Source: a virus. From it: a stretch of DNA of 41,191 nt. Position 1 is the first letter of the stretch, and each line of letters begins with the position of its first letter. The DNA is taken from positions 1-41,191 of the IMG/VR virus record IMGVR_UViG_3300028103_000026; one strand, given 5' to 3'. The notes beneath the pieces are model-generated. The model saw nothing but the letters and a program-made list of their open reading frames with translations, was not told the DNA's origin and made no database searches. Position numbers and translations under genes: made by a program. Shown here one piece after another: positions 1 to 7,386 of the stretch.

Positions 1-1
1 A

Positions 2-1087
2 TCATATCCTCAGCAGTCAGGAACACGTTTTAGCAAAAGTCAAAATGAATTTGCTATTGATGCTAAACACGTTGTACATCTTAGTCTAAGTGAAGGCTTA
101 GACAACAATTATCCTTTTGGTAATTCGCTGTTAGAATCTGTTTTTAAAGTTTACAAACAGAAAGAATTACTGGAAGATGCTATTATTATCTATCGTATTC
201 AACGTGCTCCAGAGCGTAGAATTTTCTACATTGACGTAGGCAATATGCCTAGTCACTTGGCCATGAGCTTTGTTGAAAGAGTTAAAAATGAGATTCATCA
301 AAGACGTATTCCTAGTAGTACAGGCGGTGGCAGTGCTATTGATAGTGCTTACAATCCGTTGTCTATCAATGAAGACTACTTCTTTCCACAGACAGCAGAA
401 GGTCGTGGAAGTAAAGTTGAAACGCTACCGGGCGGTACTAACCTGGGCGAAATCGACGACTTAAAGTATTTTACTAACAAGTTAATGCGAGCTCTACGTA
501 TTCCTAGCAGTTACTTGCCTACAGGCGCAGATGACAGTCAAGCGGCATTTAATGATGGACGTGTAGGTACAGCATACATTCAAGAACTACGTTTTAACAA
601 ATATTGCGAGCGTTTACAAACGTTAATGATCAGTACATTTGATACAGAATTTAAATTATTCTTGTATAACAAAGGTGTAAACATTGACTTTAGTTTGTTT
701 GATATTCGTTTCCAAAGTCCACAAAACTTTGCCGCATATCGTCAAGCAGAGTTAGACAATCAACGTATCAGTACTTTTGCACAGGTAGTAGCATTGCCAT
801 TTATTGCTAAACGGTTTGCACTAAAACGTTTCTTAGGTATGACAGACGAAGACTTAGCAGAAAACGAACGTCTGTGGAAAGAAGAAAGCGGTATGGCCAA
901 GTCTAACGCAATGGATGCCGCAGGAGAATTGCGTACAGCAGGTGTAAGCCCAACGGGCATTGCCGCAGATGCTAGTGCTATGGCAGGAGAAACACCAGCA
1001 CCCGAAGGTATGGCACCTGAAGCAGGAGCAGAAGGCGGTGCGCCAGCACCAGGTGCCGCTCCCGCGCCAGCCGCTCCACCAGCATAA
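2..1087 (+). CDS. 20: Portal vertex protein gp20, C-terminal part (5' end outside window)
   Basis: This is the C-terminal 361 residues of a T4-type portal protein. The reading frame is open from base 2, so the gene starts upstream, and the internal ATG at 245 is not the start. The stretch EDAIIIYRIQRAPERR followed by FYIDVGN is the hallmark of gp20. Near the end, FIAKRFALKRFLGMTDED matches the family's conserved C-terminal helix. Twelve portal copies form the ring at the capsid vertex that starts prohead assembly, passes DNA and joins the tail. The last 40 or so residues are Ala/Pro/Gly/Glu-rich low complexity, a tail unusual for the family and probably disordered. The gene heads the prohead block 20-core-21-22-23, in the same order as T4. 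The identification rests on motif recognition and synteny and is strong. Confidence 0.95.
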   Translation, partial: SYPQQSGTRFSKSQNEFAIDAKHVVHLSLSEGLDNNYPFGNSLLESVFKVYKQKELLEDAIIIYRIQRAPERRIFYIDVGNMPSHLAMSFVERVKNEIHQRRIPSSTGGGSAIDSAYNPLSINEDYFFPQTAEGRGSKVETLPGGTNLGEIDDLKYFTNKLMRALRIPSSYLPTGADDSQAAFNDGRVGTAYIQELRFNKYCERLQTLMISTFDTEFKLFLYNKGVNIDFSLFDIRFQSPQNFAAYRQAELDNQRISTFAQVVALPFIAKRFALKRFLGMTDEDLAENERLWKEESGMAKSNAMDAAGELRTAGVSPTGIAADASAMAGETPAPEGMAPEAGAEGGAPAPGAAPAPAAPPA

Positions 1088-1090
1088 ATA
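1083..1090 (+). promoter_or_regulatory. Possible late-promoter-like element CATAAATA
   Basis: CATAAATA overlaps the portal stop codon and resembles the T4 late element TATAAATA. It lies only 5 bases before the next ATG, so any transcript starting from it would have almost no leader for that gene. It could serve the gene at 1347 instead. The match may be chance in AT-rich sequence. Confidence 0.25.
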
Positions 1091-1095
1091 ATAAT

Positions 1096-1335
1096 ATGAT
1101 CCTACGCGAACTATTTTATTTTAATCGTGAAACTGCTGAACTAGAGCAGGACGACAAGTACATGGCTAAACGTGATACTGATGTCCTTAATGGTTTAGAA
1201 GACACACGCAAGACTCGTTTAACTCTTGGTCAAATCAACGAGTTACGTAGAGCATCCGACCAACACGTCAAAGAAACTCAAGCAGAGCTAGAATTTATCG
1301 CTCGAATGTACGCGGCACCTCCACCAGCCGCTTGA
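1096..1335 (+). CDS. Small charged helical protein, possible prohead core component
   Basis: This is a 79-residue protein I cannot assign with certainty. It is rich in Glu, Asp, Arg and Lys, has helical character (for example LGQINELRRASDQHVKETQ), and ends in an Ala/Pro run (AAPPPAA). It lies just after the portal gene, where T4 has the 80-residue prohead core protein gp67. Size and place would fit a core or portal-associated role, but I see no clear gp67 sequence match, and the gene at 2028 is the better gp67/68 candidate. There is no Shine-Dalgarno sequence before the ATG, so translation may be coupled to the portal gene 8 bases upstream. The ORF is almost certainly real; the function is inference only. 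Confidence 0.75.
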   Translation: MILRELFYFNRETAELEQDDKYMAKRDTDVLNGLEDTRKTRLTLGQINELRRASDQHVKETQAELEFIARMYAAPPPAA

Positions 1336-1346
1336 TAAATTAATAC

Positions 1347-1922
1347 ATGAATCACGCCTTTGTGTTAGGCAATGGTCGTAGCCGTATGGCCATTGAACCT
1401 AACAGACTAAAAGCTCTTGGCAAATTATACGGCTGTAACGCATTGTACAGGGACTGTGACCCAGATTATCTAGTGGCAGTAGATGCCAAAATGGTATTGG
1501 AAATCACAGATAAAGCAGTACACAGGCGTATCCCAGTATGGACTAACGTCAATACAAAACTTAAAAATATCTACGATTTAAACTTTTTTAACCCGTCAAA
1601 AGGCTGGAGTAGTGGGCCTACAGCACTATGGCTGGCCAGTACACACGGCTACGATACAATCTATATTCTAGGCTTTGACTATAAAGGAATCAACGATAAA
1701 CTAAACAACGTTTACTCGGATACTCCTAACTACAGACGCAGTACAGAACCTGCTACATTTCATGGTAACTGGCAACGTCAAACCGAATCTGTTATTAAAG
1801 AATTTACTGATACTAAATACATTAGAATTACTGAACCTGGTGCATTAGAGTTCGGGTGGCAGAAATACAAAAATTATAGTACAATGACTTATGATGAGTT
1901 TAAGTCTGTGATATTTTATTAA
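1347..1922 (+). CDS. Putative glycosyltransferase-like protein (CstII/GT42- or DUF115-like fold)
   Basis: This is a 191-residue protein. The N-terminus, AFVLGNGRSR, looks like the nucleotide-binding start of DUF115/MAF and GT42 sialyltransferase-like proteins (VxxxGNGPS type). It is followed by a Cys-Asn pair (GCNALYR) and VAVDAKM. The middle segment SGPTALWLASTHGYDTIYI, followed by LGFDYKG, closely mirrors the CstII segment in which a Ser-Gly is followed by a helix and then GYxxIYLxGxDFY. A later FHGNW is placed where CstII has its catalytic His. The protein would be a short, possibly minimal, member that could modify a sugar or bind a nucleotide sugar. Its place among prohead genes is odd for an enzyme. 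No Shine-Dalgarno sequence precedes the ATG, and a terminator follows the gene. The gene is secure, the fold is moderately supported and the activity is unknown. Confidence 0.6.
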   Translation: MNHAFVLGNGRSRMAIEPNRLKALGKLYGCNALYRDCDPDYLVAVDAKMVLEITDKAVHRRIPVWTNVNTKLKNIYDLNFFNPSKGWSSGPTALWLASTHGYDTIYILGFDYKGINDKLNNVYSDTPNYRRSTEPATFHGNWQRQTESVIKEFTDTKYIRITEPGALEFGWQKYKNYSTMTYDEFKSVIFY

Positions 1923-1936
1923 AATTTCGTATTTTG

Positions 1937-1959
1937 AACCGGTTTGCACCGGTTTTTTT
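1937..1959 (+). terminator. Rho-independent terminator
   Basis: AACCGGT at 1937-1943, a TTGC loop, ACCGGTT at 1948-1954, and a run of seven T ending at 1959 form a compact GC-containing hairpin with a U-tract. It separates the portal group from the gene for the prohead core protein. Confidence 0.85.
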
Positions 1960-1967
1960 ATATACAT

Positions 1968-1975
1968 AGTAAATA
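1968..1975 (+). promoter_or_regulatory. Late-promoter-like element AGTAAATA
   Basis: AGTAAATA, followed by C, sits just after a terminator and 52 bases before the gp67/68-like start codon. Similar NTAAATA elements stand before 5903, 8490, 12048 and 25071. The resemblance to the T4-type late element (TATAAATA, read by gp55 with gp33/gp45) suggests a late promoter for the block 67/68-21-22-23. Confidence 0.6.
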
Positions 1976-2027
1976 CATCGACAGCCTTGCGGGTGAATAA
2001 CCCCATCACATATATAGGAGAACATAA

Positions 2028-2810
2028 ATGACTGATCGCGCAAAGTTCGAGCAGATGCTTGAATATCTAATTAATGAAGACAAACAAAAAGCCGAAGAAT
2101 TGTTCCACGAACTAGTGGTAGCAAAATCTCGCGAAATTTACGAAAACTTGTTGGACGATGATCTACAATTTGATCAACCAGCAGAAGAAGCATTTGGTTT
2201 AGAAGCTCAAGACGAGCCAGCAGCCGATTTACTAAGCGATATCGATGCCGATGAACCAGAAGATGACATGGACGGTGGCGAAGGTGGCGATGAAGAGCCA
2301 GCAACTGTAGGCGACCTAGACCTAATGAAACAAGACATTATCGATGCACTAACCGCAGAATTTGAACAAATGATGGGTGGTGACAAAGGTGAAGAAGGCG
2401 GCGACGAATTCCCAGCAGGTGGATCAGAAGAAGGTCCAGAAGCACCTGAAGGCGAAGAAGGCGGCGAAGAAGAAGAAACTAAAGAAGACTACGTTGTAGA
2501 ATACGTAGAAAAAGTAAGTGCTCCAAAGCACGGTGACAACGGTGCTAACACTAAGTCAATCGTAGCCGGTAAGAACGATATGGGTGGCACAGTTGCTAAT
2601 ATCGCTAAAGGCGGCGAAAGCAACAAAGGTGGTACACAAGGTGGTTTAGCAAATCCATCAACAAAGGATTTGAATTCAGGTAACGTTAATGTGCCTGGTT
2701 CAAAAAATGCGACAAAACTTAATGCTCAAAGCAAAGGTCATGGCGCAGAGAAGAAAGGCGCAGGCGAAAGCGGCGCTGATACCAAGAGTATCATTGGTAG
2801 CAAAGGTTAA
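2028..2810 (+). CDS. Acidic prohead core protein, gp67/gp68-like
   Basis: This is a 260-residue protein. Its first 45 residues (FEQMLEYLINEDKQKAEELF, followed by HELVVAKSREIYENLL) form a predicted amphipathic helix of the kind found at the start of T4 gp67 and of the gp68-like core proteins of marine T4-like phages. Residues 50-160 are extremely rich in Asp and Glu with Gly runs. The last 90 residues are Gly/Asn/Lys-rich with two copies of a T-K-S-I motif (NTKSIVAG and DTKSIIGSK). Such proteins fill the scaffold core and are cut up by gp21. The start has a good AGGAG at 2016-2020. The position directly before gp21 fits. Whether it should be called 67 or 68 cannot be settled here, so I leave the symbol empty. 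Confidence 0.75.
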   Translation: MTDRAKFEQMLEYLINEDKQKAEELFHELVVAKSREIYENLLDDDLQFDQPAEEAFGLEAQDEPAADLLSDIDADEPEDDMDGGEGGDEEPATVGDLDLMKQDIIDALTAEFEQMMGGDKGEEGGDEFPAGGSEEGPEAPEGEEGGEEEETKEDYVVEYVEKVSAPKHGDNGANTKSIVAGKNDMGGTVANIAKGGESNKGGTQGGLANPSTKDLNSGNVNVPGSKNATKLNAQSKGHGAEKKGAGESGADTKSIIGSKG

Positions 2811-2826
2811 TTAGGGTCTAATCTAG

Positions 2827-3459
2827 ATGAGTAATTTCTACTTACGTGAGAACCTAACATTCGACCAAGCCCGAATGGTTGTGGAGTCGGATGGCGACGG
2901 AGGCAAAAACCTTTATATGAAGGGTATTTGTATCCAGGGCGGCATTCGTAACGCAAATCAGCGTGTGTATCCTGTGAGCGAAATCGGCAGGGCTGTCAAA
3001 ACACTAAACGACCAGATCACTGGTGGATATTCAGTTCTTGGCGAAGTAGATCATCCAGACGACTTAAAAATTAACCTAGACCGTGTAAGCCATATGATTA
3101 CAGAAATGTGGATGGATGGCCCAAATGGTTACGGTAAACTTAAGATTCTTCCAACCCCAATGGGACAATTAGTGAAAACTATGTTGGAAAGTGGTGTTAA
3201 GTTAGGAGTTAGTTCGCGCGGATCCGGAAACGTCAAAGAAGACGGATCCGGTGAAGTGTCAGATTTCGAGATTATTACAGTTGATGTAGTAGCTCAACCA
3301 TCAGCCCCGGGTGCGTATCCAACGCCCATTTATGAGCATCTCATGAATAGTAAGGGCGGATATAAGGCACTAAGAATAGCACAAGAAGTACAAGGCGACG
3401 CAAAGGCACAGCAATACTTAAAAGAAAGCCTATTAAAAATAATAGGCGGACTCCAATAA
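2827..3459 (+). CDS. 21: Prohead core protease gp21
   Basis: This is a 210-residue maturation protease of the T4 gp21 (phage prohead, herpes-assemblin-like serine protease) family. His76 in LGEVDHPDD and Ser129/130 in GVSSRGSG are the catalytic His and Ser motifs. TVDVVAQPSAPGA (Asp153) is the conserved C-terminal catalytic-domain motif. The N-terminal YMKGICIQGGIRNANQRVYP is also typical. It is assembled inside the prohead and cleaves scaffold and capsid proteins after (I/L)-x-E. Its length is close to T4 gp21 (212). The start at 2827 has only a weak upstream AGGG. It sits between the core protein gene and scaffold gp22, exactly as in T4. Confidence 0.96.
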   Translation: MSNFYLRENLTFDQARMVVESDGDGGKNLYMKGICIQGGIRNANQRVYPVSEIGRAVKTLNDQITGGYSVLGEVDHPDDLKINLDRVSHMITEMWMDGPNGYGKLKILPTPMGQLVKTMLESGVKLGVSSRGSGNVKEDGSGEVSDFEIITVDVVAQPSAPGAYPTPIYEHLMNSKGGYKALRIAQEVQGDAKAQQYLKESLLKIIGGLQ

Positions 3460-3474
3460 CAAGGGAGAATCACA

Positions 3475-4566
3475 ATGTTGGATGCACTTAAATCATTATT
3501 TGAAAACAACGTGATTTCCGAAGAAATCAAAGCAGACATCGAGTCTGCTTGGAACGCCAGAATCGCTGAAAACCGCGAACAGGCTACTCAACAACTACGC
3601 GAAGAATTCGCGCAAAAATACGAACATGACAAACAAGTAATGGTCGACGCAATCAATAACATGATTGAAGATCGTTTATCTGTCGAAATCCAAGAGTTTA
3701 CAGAAGATCGCGCACAACTAGCAGAGGCGAAAGCCAAGTATGCTGTTGCTATTCGCGAACACTCAAGTAAACTTAACGAGTTTGTATTGACTTCTCTTGC
3801 TAGAGAAATTTCTGAACTTCACGAAGATCAGAAAGTAATGGCTGAGAATTTTAGTAAGTTAGAGCAGTTTGTAGTCGAAGCATTGGCTAAGGAAATTGCA
3901 GACTTCTATGATGACAAGAAAGACTTGGCAGAAACCAAAGTTAAACTTGTTAAAGAAGCAAAAGAACAATTTGCTCAACTTAAGAGCAAGTTTGTAAAGA
4001 CTTCAGCAGAATTAGTTGAATCTGTTGTAAAACAAGGTCTTGAGAAAGAGATTACTCAACTTAAAGAAGATATCGACCAAGCTCGTCAAAACGACTTTGG
4101 ACGTAAGATTTTTGAAGCATTTACAACTGAGTATCAATCTAGTTTGTTGAACGAGAAATCAGAGACAAGCAAGTTACTCAAAGTAATCGCAGAAAAAGAA
4201 CAAAAACTCGCAGAAGCACAGAGCATTATTTCTGAAAAGCAACAGTTGGTAGAAAGCAAAGAGCAAGAAGTTGCTCGCGCACAAGAAGCCGCTGAACGTA
4301 AAGAAGTAATGAGTGAACTTCTAAATCCTCTAAACAAGGACCAAAAAGACATCATGAGCGAGTTACTAGAAAGTGTGCAAACTGCAAAACTACGTACTAG
4401 TTTCGACAAGTACTTACCAGCAGTATTGAGTGGTAGCACACCGGAGAAGAAGAAGGCTCTTGTAGAGGCAAAAGAAATCACAGGCAACAAAGAAACCCAT
4501 AGCATTAGTAGTGCTAATAGCCAGGCCGATGTAATTGACATCCGTCGCCTTGCTGGATTAAAATAA
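3475..4566 (+). CDS. 22: Prohead scaffold (major core) protein gp22
   Basis: This is a 363-residue, nearly all-helical, highly charged coiled-coil protein, longer than T4 gp22 (269 residues). An EI..L.ED motif recurs about every 29, 40 and 52 residues in the first 200 residues (EIQEFTED, EISELHED, EIADFYDD, EITQLKED), suggesting internal duplication of the rod. The C-terminal part has LLESVQTAKLRTSFDKYLPA, followed by VL, the best conserved block of gp22 proteins. The protein forms the scaffold around which gp23 assembles and is then degraded by gp21. An AGGGAG ribosome site lies 10 bases before the ATG. The gene is directly followed by gp23. Confidence 0.93.
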   Translation: MLDALKSLFENNVISEEIKADIESAWNARIAENREQATQQLREEFAQKYEHDKQVMVDAINNMIEDRLSVEIQEFTEDRAQLAEAKAKYAVAIREHSSKLNEFVLTSLAREISELHEDQKVMAENFSKLEQFVVEALAKEIADFYDDKKDLAETKVKLVKEAKEQFAQLKSKFVKTSAELVESVVKQGLEKEITQLKEDIDQARQNDFGRKIFEAFTTEYQSSLLNEKSETSKLLKVIAEKEQKLAEAQSIISEKQQLVESKEQEVARAQEAAERKEVMSELLNPLNKDQKDIMSELLESVQTAKLRTSFDKYLPAVLSGSTPEKKKALVEAKEITGNKETHSISSANSQADVIDIRRLAGLK

Positions 4567-4577
4567 GGAGAATTTAA

Positions 4578-5753
4578 ATGTCAGAACTACTAGAAAGCCG
4601 CTGGCAAGAAACTAAAGAGGCACTATTAGAAGGCCTTCAAGGTACCAAGCGTAGCGTAATGGGAGTTACTTTAGAGAATACTCGTAAGTATCTTTCAGAA
4701 TCTGCGTCAACTGGTGCTACTTCTGCCGGTAACGTCGCAACCCTTAACCGCGTGATCCTTCCAGTGATCCGTCGTGTTATGCCAACAGTTATTGCCAACG
4801 AATTAGTTGGTGTACAACCAATGACTGGTCCAGTTGGTCAAATCCATACTCTACGTGTTCGCTACAGCGATACACTAAGTGGTACATATGGTGCTACCGC
4901 TGGTGAAGAGGCTCTAAGCCCATTCAAGATTGCAGAAGGTTATTCTGCAAATAACGGATCTGCTACTACAGCCGCCGCAACTGCCGCATTAGAAGGTGTT
5001 GCTGGTAAGCGTATGAGCATCCAAATCTTGAAGCAAACAGTTGAAGCCAAGACTCGTAAATTGTCTGCACGTTGGACATTCGAGGCTGCTCAAGATGCAC
5101 AAGCCCAACAAGGTATTGACATCGAAGCAGAAATCATGGCTGCTCTTGCTCAAGAAATCACTGCTGAAATCGACCAAGAAGTTCTAGGTTCCCTAGCAAC
5201 TCTTGCAACATCTAACGGTAACAACCAAGCATTTGACCAGGCAACAGTATCTGGTACAGCAACATTCGTTGGTGACGAACACGCCGCTTTGGCAGTTCTA
5301 ATCAACCGTGCCGCTAACGTTATCGCACAACGTACACGTCGTGGTGCTGGTAACTGGGCCGTTGTTAGCCCATACGCATTAACAATCCTTCAAAGTGCAA
5401 CAACTTCTGCGTTCGCAAGAACAACAGAAGGTACTTTCGAAGCACCTACAAACACTAAGTTTGTTGGTACATTGAACAATGCTATGAAGATCTATGTTAA
5501 CACATACGCATCTGACAGCGCATCAGTATTAGTTGGTTACAAAGGTTCTAGCGAATCTGACGCAGCCGCTTTCTACTGCCCATACGTTCCATTGATGAGC
5601 TCTGGCGTTGTATTAGACCCAACATCATTCGAACCAGTCGTGTCTTTCATGACTCGTTATGGATATGTTGAGTTGAACAACACAGCATCATCTCTTGGTA
5701 ACGCGGCTGATTACTTAGGTACAGTTAGTATCTCTAACGCTACATTCCAGTAA
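4578..5753 (+). CDS. 23: Major capsid protein gp23
   Basis: This is a 391-residue major capsid protein of the T4 gp23 family. Recognisable blocks are SAGNVATLNRVILPVIRRVM, PTVIANELVGVQPMTGPVGQ (both strongly conserved in T4-like phages), and near the end GYVELNNTASSLGNAADYLG. It forms the hexamers of the head after HK97-like refolding. The likely gp21 cleavage site is after KYLSE (Glu41), matching the (I/L)-x-E rule and giving a propeptide shorter than T4's 65 residues. The protein is shorter than T4 gp23 (521), as in many marine relatives. A strong AGGAG precedes the ATG. A terminator follows, and no gp24 homologue is present downstream. Confidence 0.97.
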   Translation: MSELLESRWQETKEALLEGLQGTKRSVMGVTLENTRKYLSESASTGATSAGNVATLNRVILPVIRRVMPTVIANELVGVQPMTGPVGQIHTLRVRYSDTLSGTYGATAGEEALSPFKIAEGYSANNGSATTAAATAALEGVAGKRMSIQILKQTVEAKTRKLSARWTFEAAQDAQAQQGIDIEAEIMAALAQEITAEIDQEVLGSLATLATSNGNNQAFDQATVSGTATFVGDEHAALAVLINRAANVIAQRTRRGAGNWAVVSPYALTILQSATTSAFARTTEGTFEAPTNTKFVGTLNNAMKIYVNTYASDSASVLVGYKGSSESDAAAFYCPYVPLMSSGVVLDPTSFEPVVSFMTRYGYVELNNTASSLGNAADYLGTVSISNATFQ

Positions 5754-5777
5754 TCAACACTTAACAAGTGTAACAAG

Positions 5778-5802
5778 AAAAGGACTCTTCGGAGTCCTTT
5801 TT
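5778..5802 (+). terminator. Rho-independent terminator after gp23 with UUCG tetraloop
   Basis: The 10-base stem AAAAGGACTC (5778-5787) and GAGTCCTTTT (5792-5801) is closed by TTCG and followed by T and CTTTT. The C(UUCG)G loop is exceptionally stable. It ends the head-gene transcript. Confidence 0.92.
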
Positions 5803-5811
5803 CTTTTGTGG

Positions 5812-5818
5812 CTAAATA
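5812..5818 (+). promoter_or_regulatory. Late-promoter-like element CTAAATA
   Basis: CTAAATA followed by C lies 10 bases after the gp23 terminator and about 85 bases before the next gene. The same 9-base string GCTAAATAC recurs at 11921. This placement fits a T4-type late promoter for the first fibre operon. Confidence 0.6.
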
Positions 5819-5819
5819 C

Positions 5820-5902
5820 AATGTCTAAATTATATTCGCATTAGCGAACTTATGCAGAATCCCTCTGCGTAGACCTAAAACGTCAACATAAGGAGAAAAC
5901 AA
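5820..5902 (+). promoter_or_regulatory. Structured 5' leader with two hairpins
   Basis: Two consecutive hairpins stand between the promoter-like element and the ribosome site: TTCGC-ATTA-GCGAA at 5835-5848 and GCAGA-ATCCC-TCTGC at 5854-5868. The second can be extended by two pairs. AAGGAG lies just before the ATG at 5903. The role is unknown; it could affect mRNA stability or translation of the abundant protein that follows. Confidence 0.45.
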
Positions 5903-6325
5903 ATGGGACGTCCATTAAAGAAAGATGTATACGGTACTAAAGTTACTCGTTCATTTACTACATCACAAGCAGGTATTTTAGTTCAAGGTTACTTCGGCGG
6001 TTCATTAGCCAGTGACTATCAAATTGTTAAACAACGTGGCAAGAGCACATACGTTGTTTTAAAAACATCCGATGATGCATTTACTGAAGCAGAAAGCATC
6101 AGTTCTATTACAGGTACTAACTTAAAAGTTGGTAAACTAGTTTCTGGAACACCAGCAGCCAATGGTGAAATTCGTATTTTAGGTTCTACAACTGGTCAAA
6201 CTCCTGGTACTACTGCTATTGCTAAATTAACTAAGCGCCTTGCTTATGACTTTAGCGGTAACAAGTACAAGTGGTATTTAGATAACGATTCGTCAGCAGA
6301 CGTATTAGTATTGATTGCAGTTTAA
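5903..6325 (+). CDS. Putative small virion structural protein
   Basis: This is a 140-residue protein starting MGRPLKKDVYG. It is followed by beta-rich sequence with Ser/Thr/Gly and alternating hydrophobics (TYVVLKTSDD, LKVGKLVSGTPAANGEIRIL), and ends in YLDNDSSADVLVLIAV. The MGRPL-K start is shared, as far as I recall, with unassigned structural proteins of T4-like marine phages. It has no membrane segment or signal peptide. Its own promoter, structured leader and strong AAGGAG suggest high expression late in infection. Its place directly after gp23 makes a head decoration or vertex role possible, but a fibre-associated role is equally open because fibre genes follow. Confidence 0.6.
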   Translation: MGRPLKKDVYGTKVTRSFTTSQAGILVQGYFGGSLASDYQIVKQRGKSTYVVLKTSDDAFTEAESISSITGTNLKVGKLVSGTPAANGEIRILGSTTGQTPGTTAIAKLTKRLAYDFSGNKYKWYLDNDSSADVLVLIAV

Positions 6326-6326
6326 T

Positions 6327-6348
6327 ATAAGGGACTTAGGTCCCTTAT
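6327..6348 (+). terminator. Intergenic hairpin, possible weak terminator
   Basis: ATAAGGGAC (6327-6335) pairs with GTCCCTTAT (6340-6348) around a TTAG loop, a perfect 9-base stem just after the stop codon. There is no T-run after it, so it may slow or process the transcript rather than end it. Confidence 0.4.
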
Positions 6349-6360
6349 TAAGGATTACAC

Positions 6361-7377
6361 ATGGCAAGAATAGTTAAAGTACAAGACACCGATTATAAGA
6401 TATCAGTTAATTCTGGCGGAACAATTACGCTGAATACTGGTGATCAAATTGGTACGGTTCTTGTCACCGGTGATTTAACTGTATTAGGTAATACAACATC
6501 CATACAAACAGTCAACGTTGAAATAGAAGATAAAATTATTCTATTAAACAGAGGCGAAAGCGGCGCAGGTATTAGTCCAACAGGACTAGGAGAAGCGGGT
6601 ATTCAAATATCTCGCGGATCAAGACCTGATGTTTTTTTAGTTTTTGATGAATCAAAAAACTGGTTAGATACACAATCTGGTACAACACGTAGCGGACTGT
6701 TTGTTGCTAAAAATGAAACTGATGATTTAATTGGAATACAGACTAATTCCATTACTACTGCTGGATATAATTTAAACTTGTTAGGAACAGGAACGGCTGT
6801 AGTTAACGTTACTGGCACAGTAAACTATGAAGAACAAGTTTTAGATTATACAGCACCTGGCCTTCCTCCGATTGATCCAGATATTATTCCTAACATTCAA
6901 GCAGTTACAGATTATGTAGGTAGTTACTTTACATTAAATCCGCCTTACAAATTACAAGATAGTGCTAAGATTGGCGGCGTAACAGTATTGTATGATTCTT
7001 ATTTGGAAATTAGTGACTTTGAAGCAGATGGTGGCCCAAGTAATTTAACATTAACTTTAGATAATGTAATTAATGCCGCTTGGTTTGTAGACAGATTTGA
7101 AGTACAGAATTTAAAGTTTTATAATGCTACTATTGAAAGTAGATTAAGTAACGAAGATTTAGTTTTACGCAGTGACGGTACAGGTTGCGTAGGTGTCGAT
7201 GACCATTTTAAATTATACCTACAAACAGAAGATCCAGGAAGCGTAGCCGATGGTGTAAAACTTTATGCTAAGAATGAAGCCCAAGGTGGCACAGGATTGT
7301 TCTTTGTAAACTCAGAGAACAAGCAAGATGAATTAATAAGTAAACGTAAAGCAATCGTTTACAGTATGATATTTTAA
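6361..7377 (+). CDS. Fibre-like virion structural protein
   Basis: This is a 338-residue beta-rich protein. Residues 37-65 contain TGDLTVLGNTTSIQTVNVEI followed by EDKIILLNRG, a block I recognise from fibre-like structural proteins of marine T4-like phages, where it forms repeated beta-strands. A later NATIESRLSNEDLVLRSDGT is one copy of the 'I-x-S-x-x-SN-x-DL-x-L-R-x-x-GTG' repeat that dominates the two long fibres at 8490 and 12048, which links this protein to them. It ends with a less repetitive 'LISKRKAIVYSMIF'. It probably forms a fibre base or a short fibre on the tail. AAGG precedes the start by about 6 bases. The next gene follows within 10 bases, so the genes are co-translated. Confidence 0.65.
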   Translation: MARIVKVQDTDYKISVNSGGTITLNTGDQIGTVLVTGDLTVLGNTTSIQTVNVEIEDKIILLNRGESGAGISPTGLGEAGIQISRGSRPDVFLVFDESKNWLDTQSGTTRSGLFVAKNETDDLIGIQTNSITTAGYNLNLLGTGTAVVNVTGTVNYEEQVLDYTAPGLPPIDPDIIPNIQAVTDYVGSYFTLNPPYKLQDSAKIGGVTVLYDSYLEISDFEADGGPSNLTLTLDNVINAAWFVDRFEVQNLKFYNATIESRLSNEDLVLRSDGTGCVGVDDHFKLYLQTEDPGSVADGVKLYAKNEAQGGTGLFFVNSENKQDELISKRKAIVYSMIF

Positions 7378-7386
7378 GGATAGAAC

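Noticed and set aside
245-1087. ATG at 245 as the start of the portal protein
   Set aside because: The same frame is open to base 2 and encodes conserved gp20 sequence upstream (APERR, FYIDVGN), so this is an internal Met.
4134-4541. 135-codon reading frame on the minus strand
   Set aside because: It runs antisense through gp22, is Ser/Leu/Phe-rich, and has no ribosome site or recognisable motif; it is a shadow of the charged coding strand.
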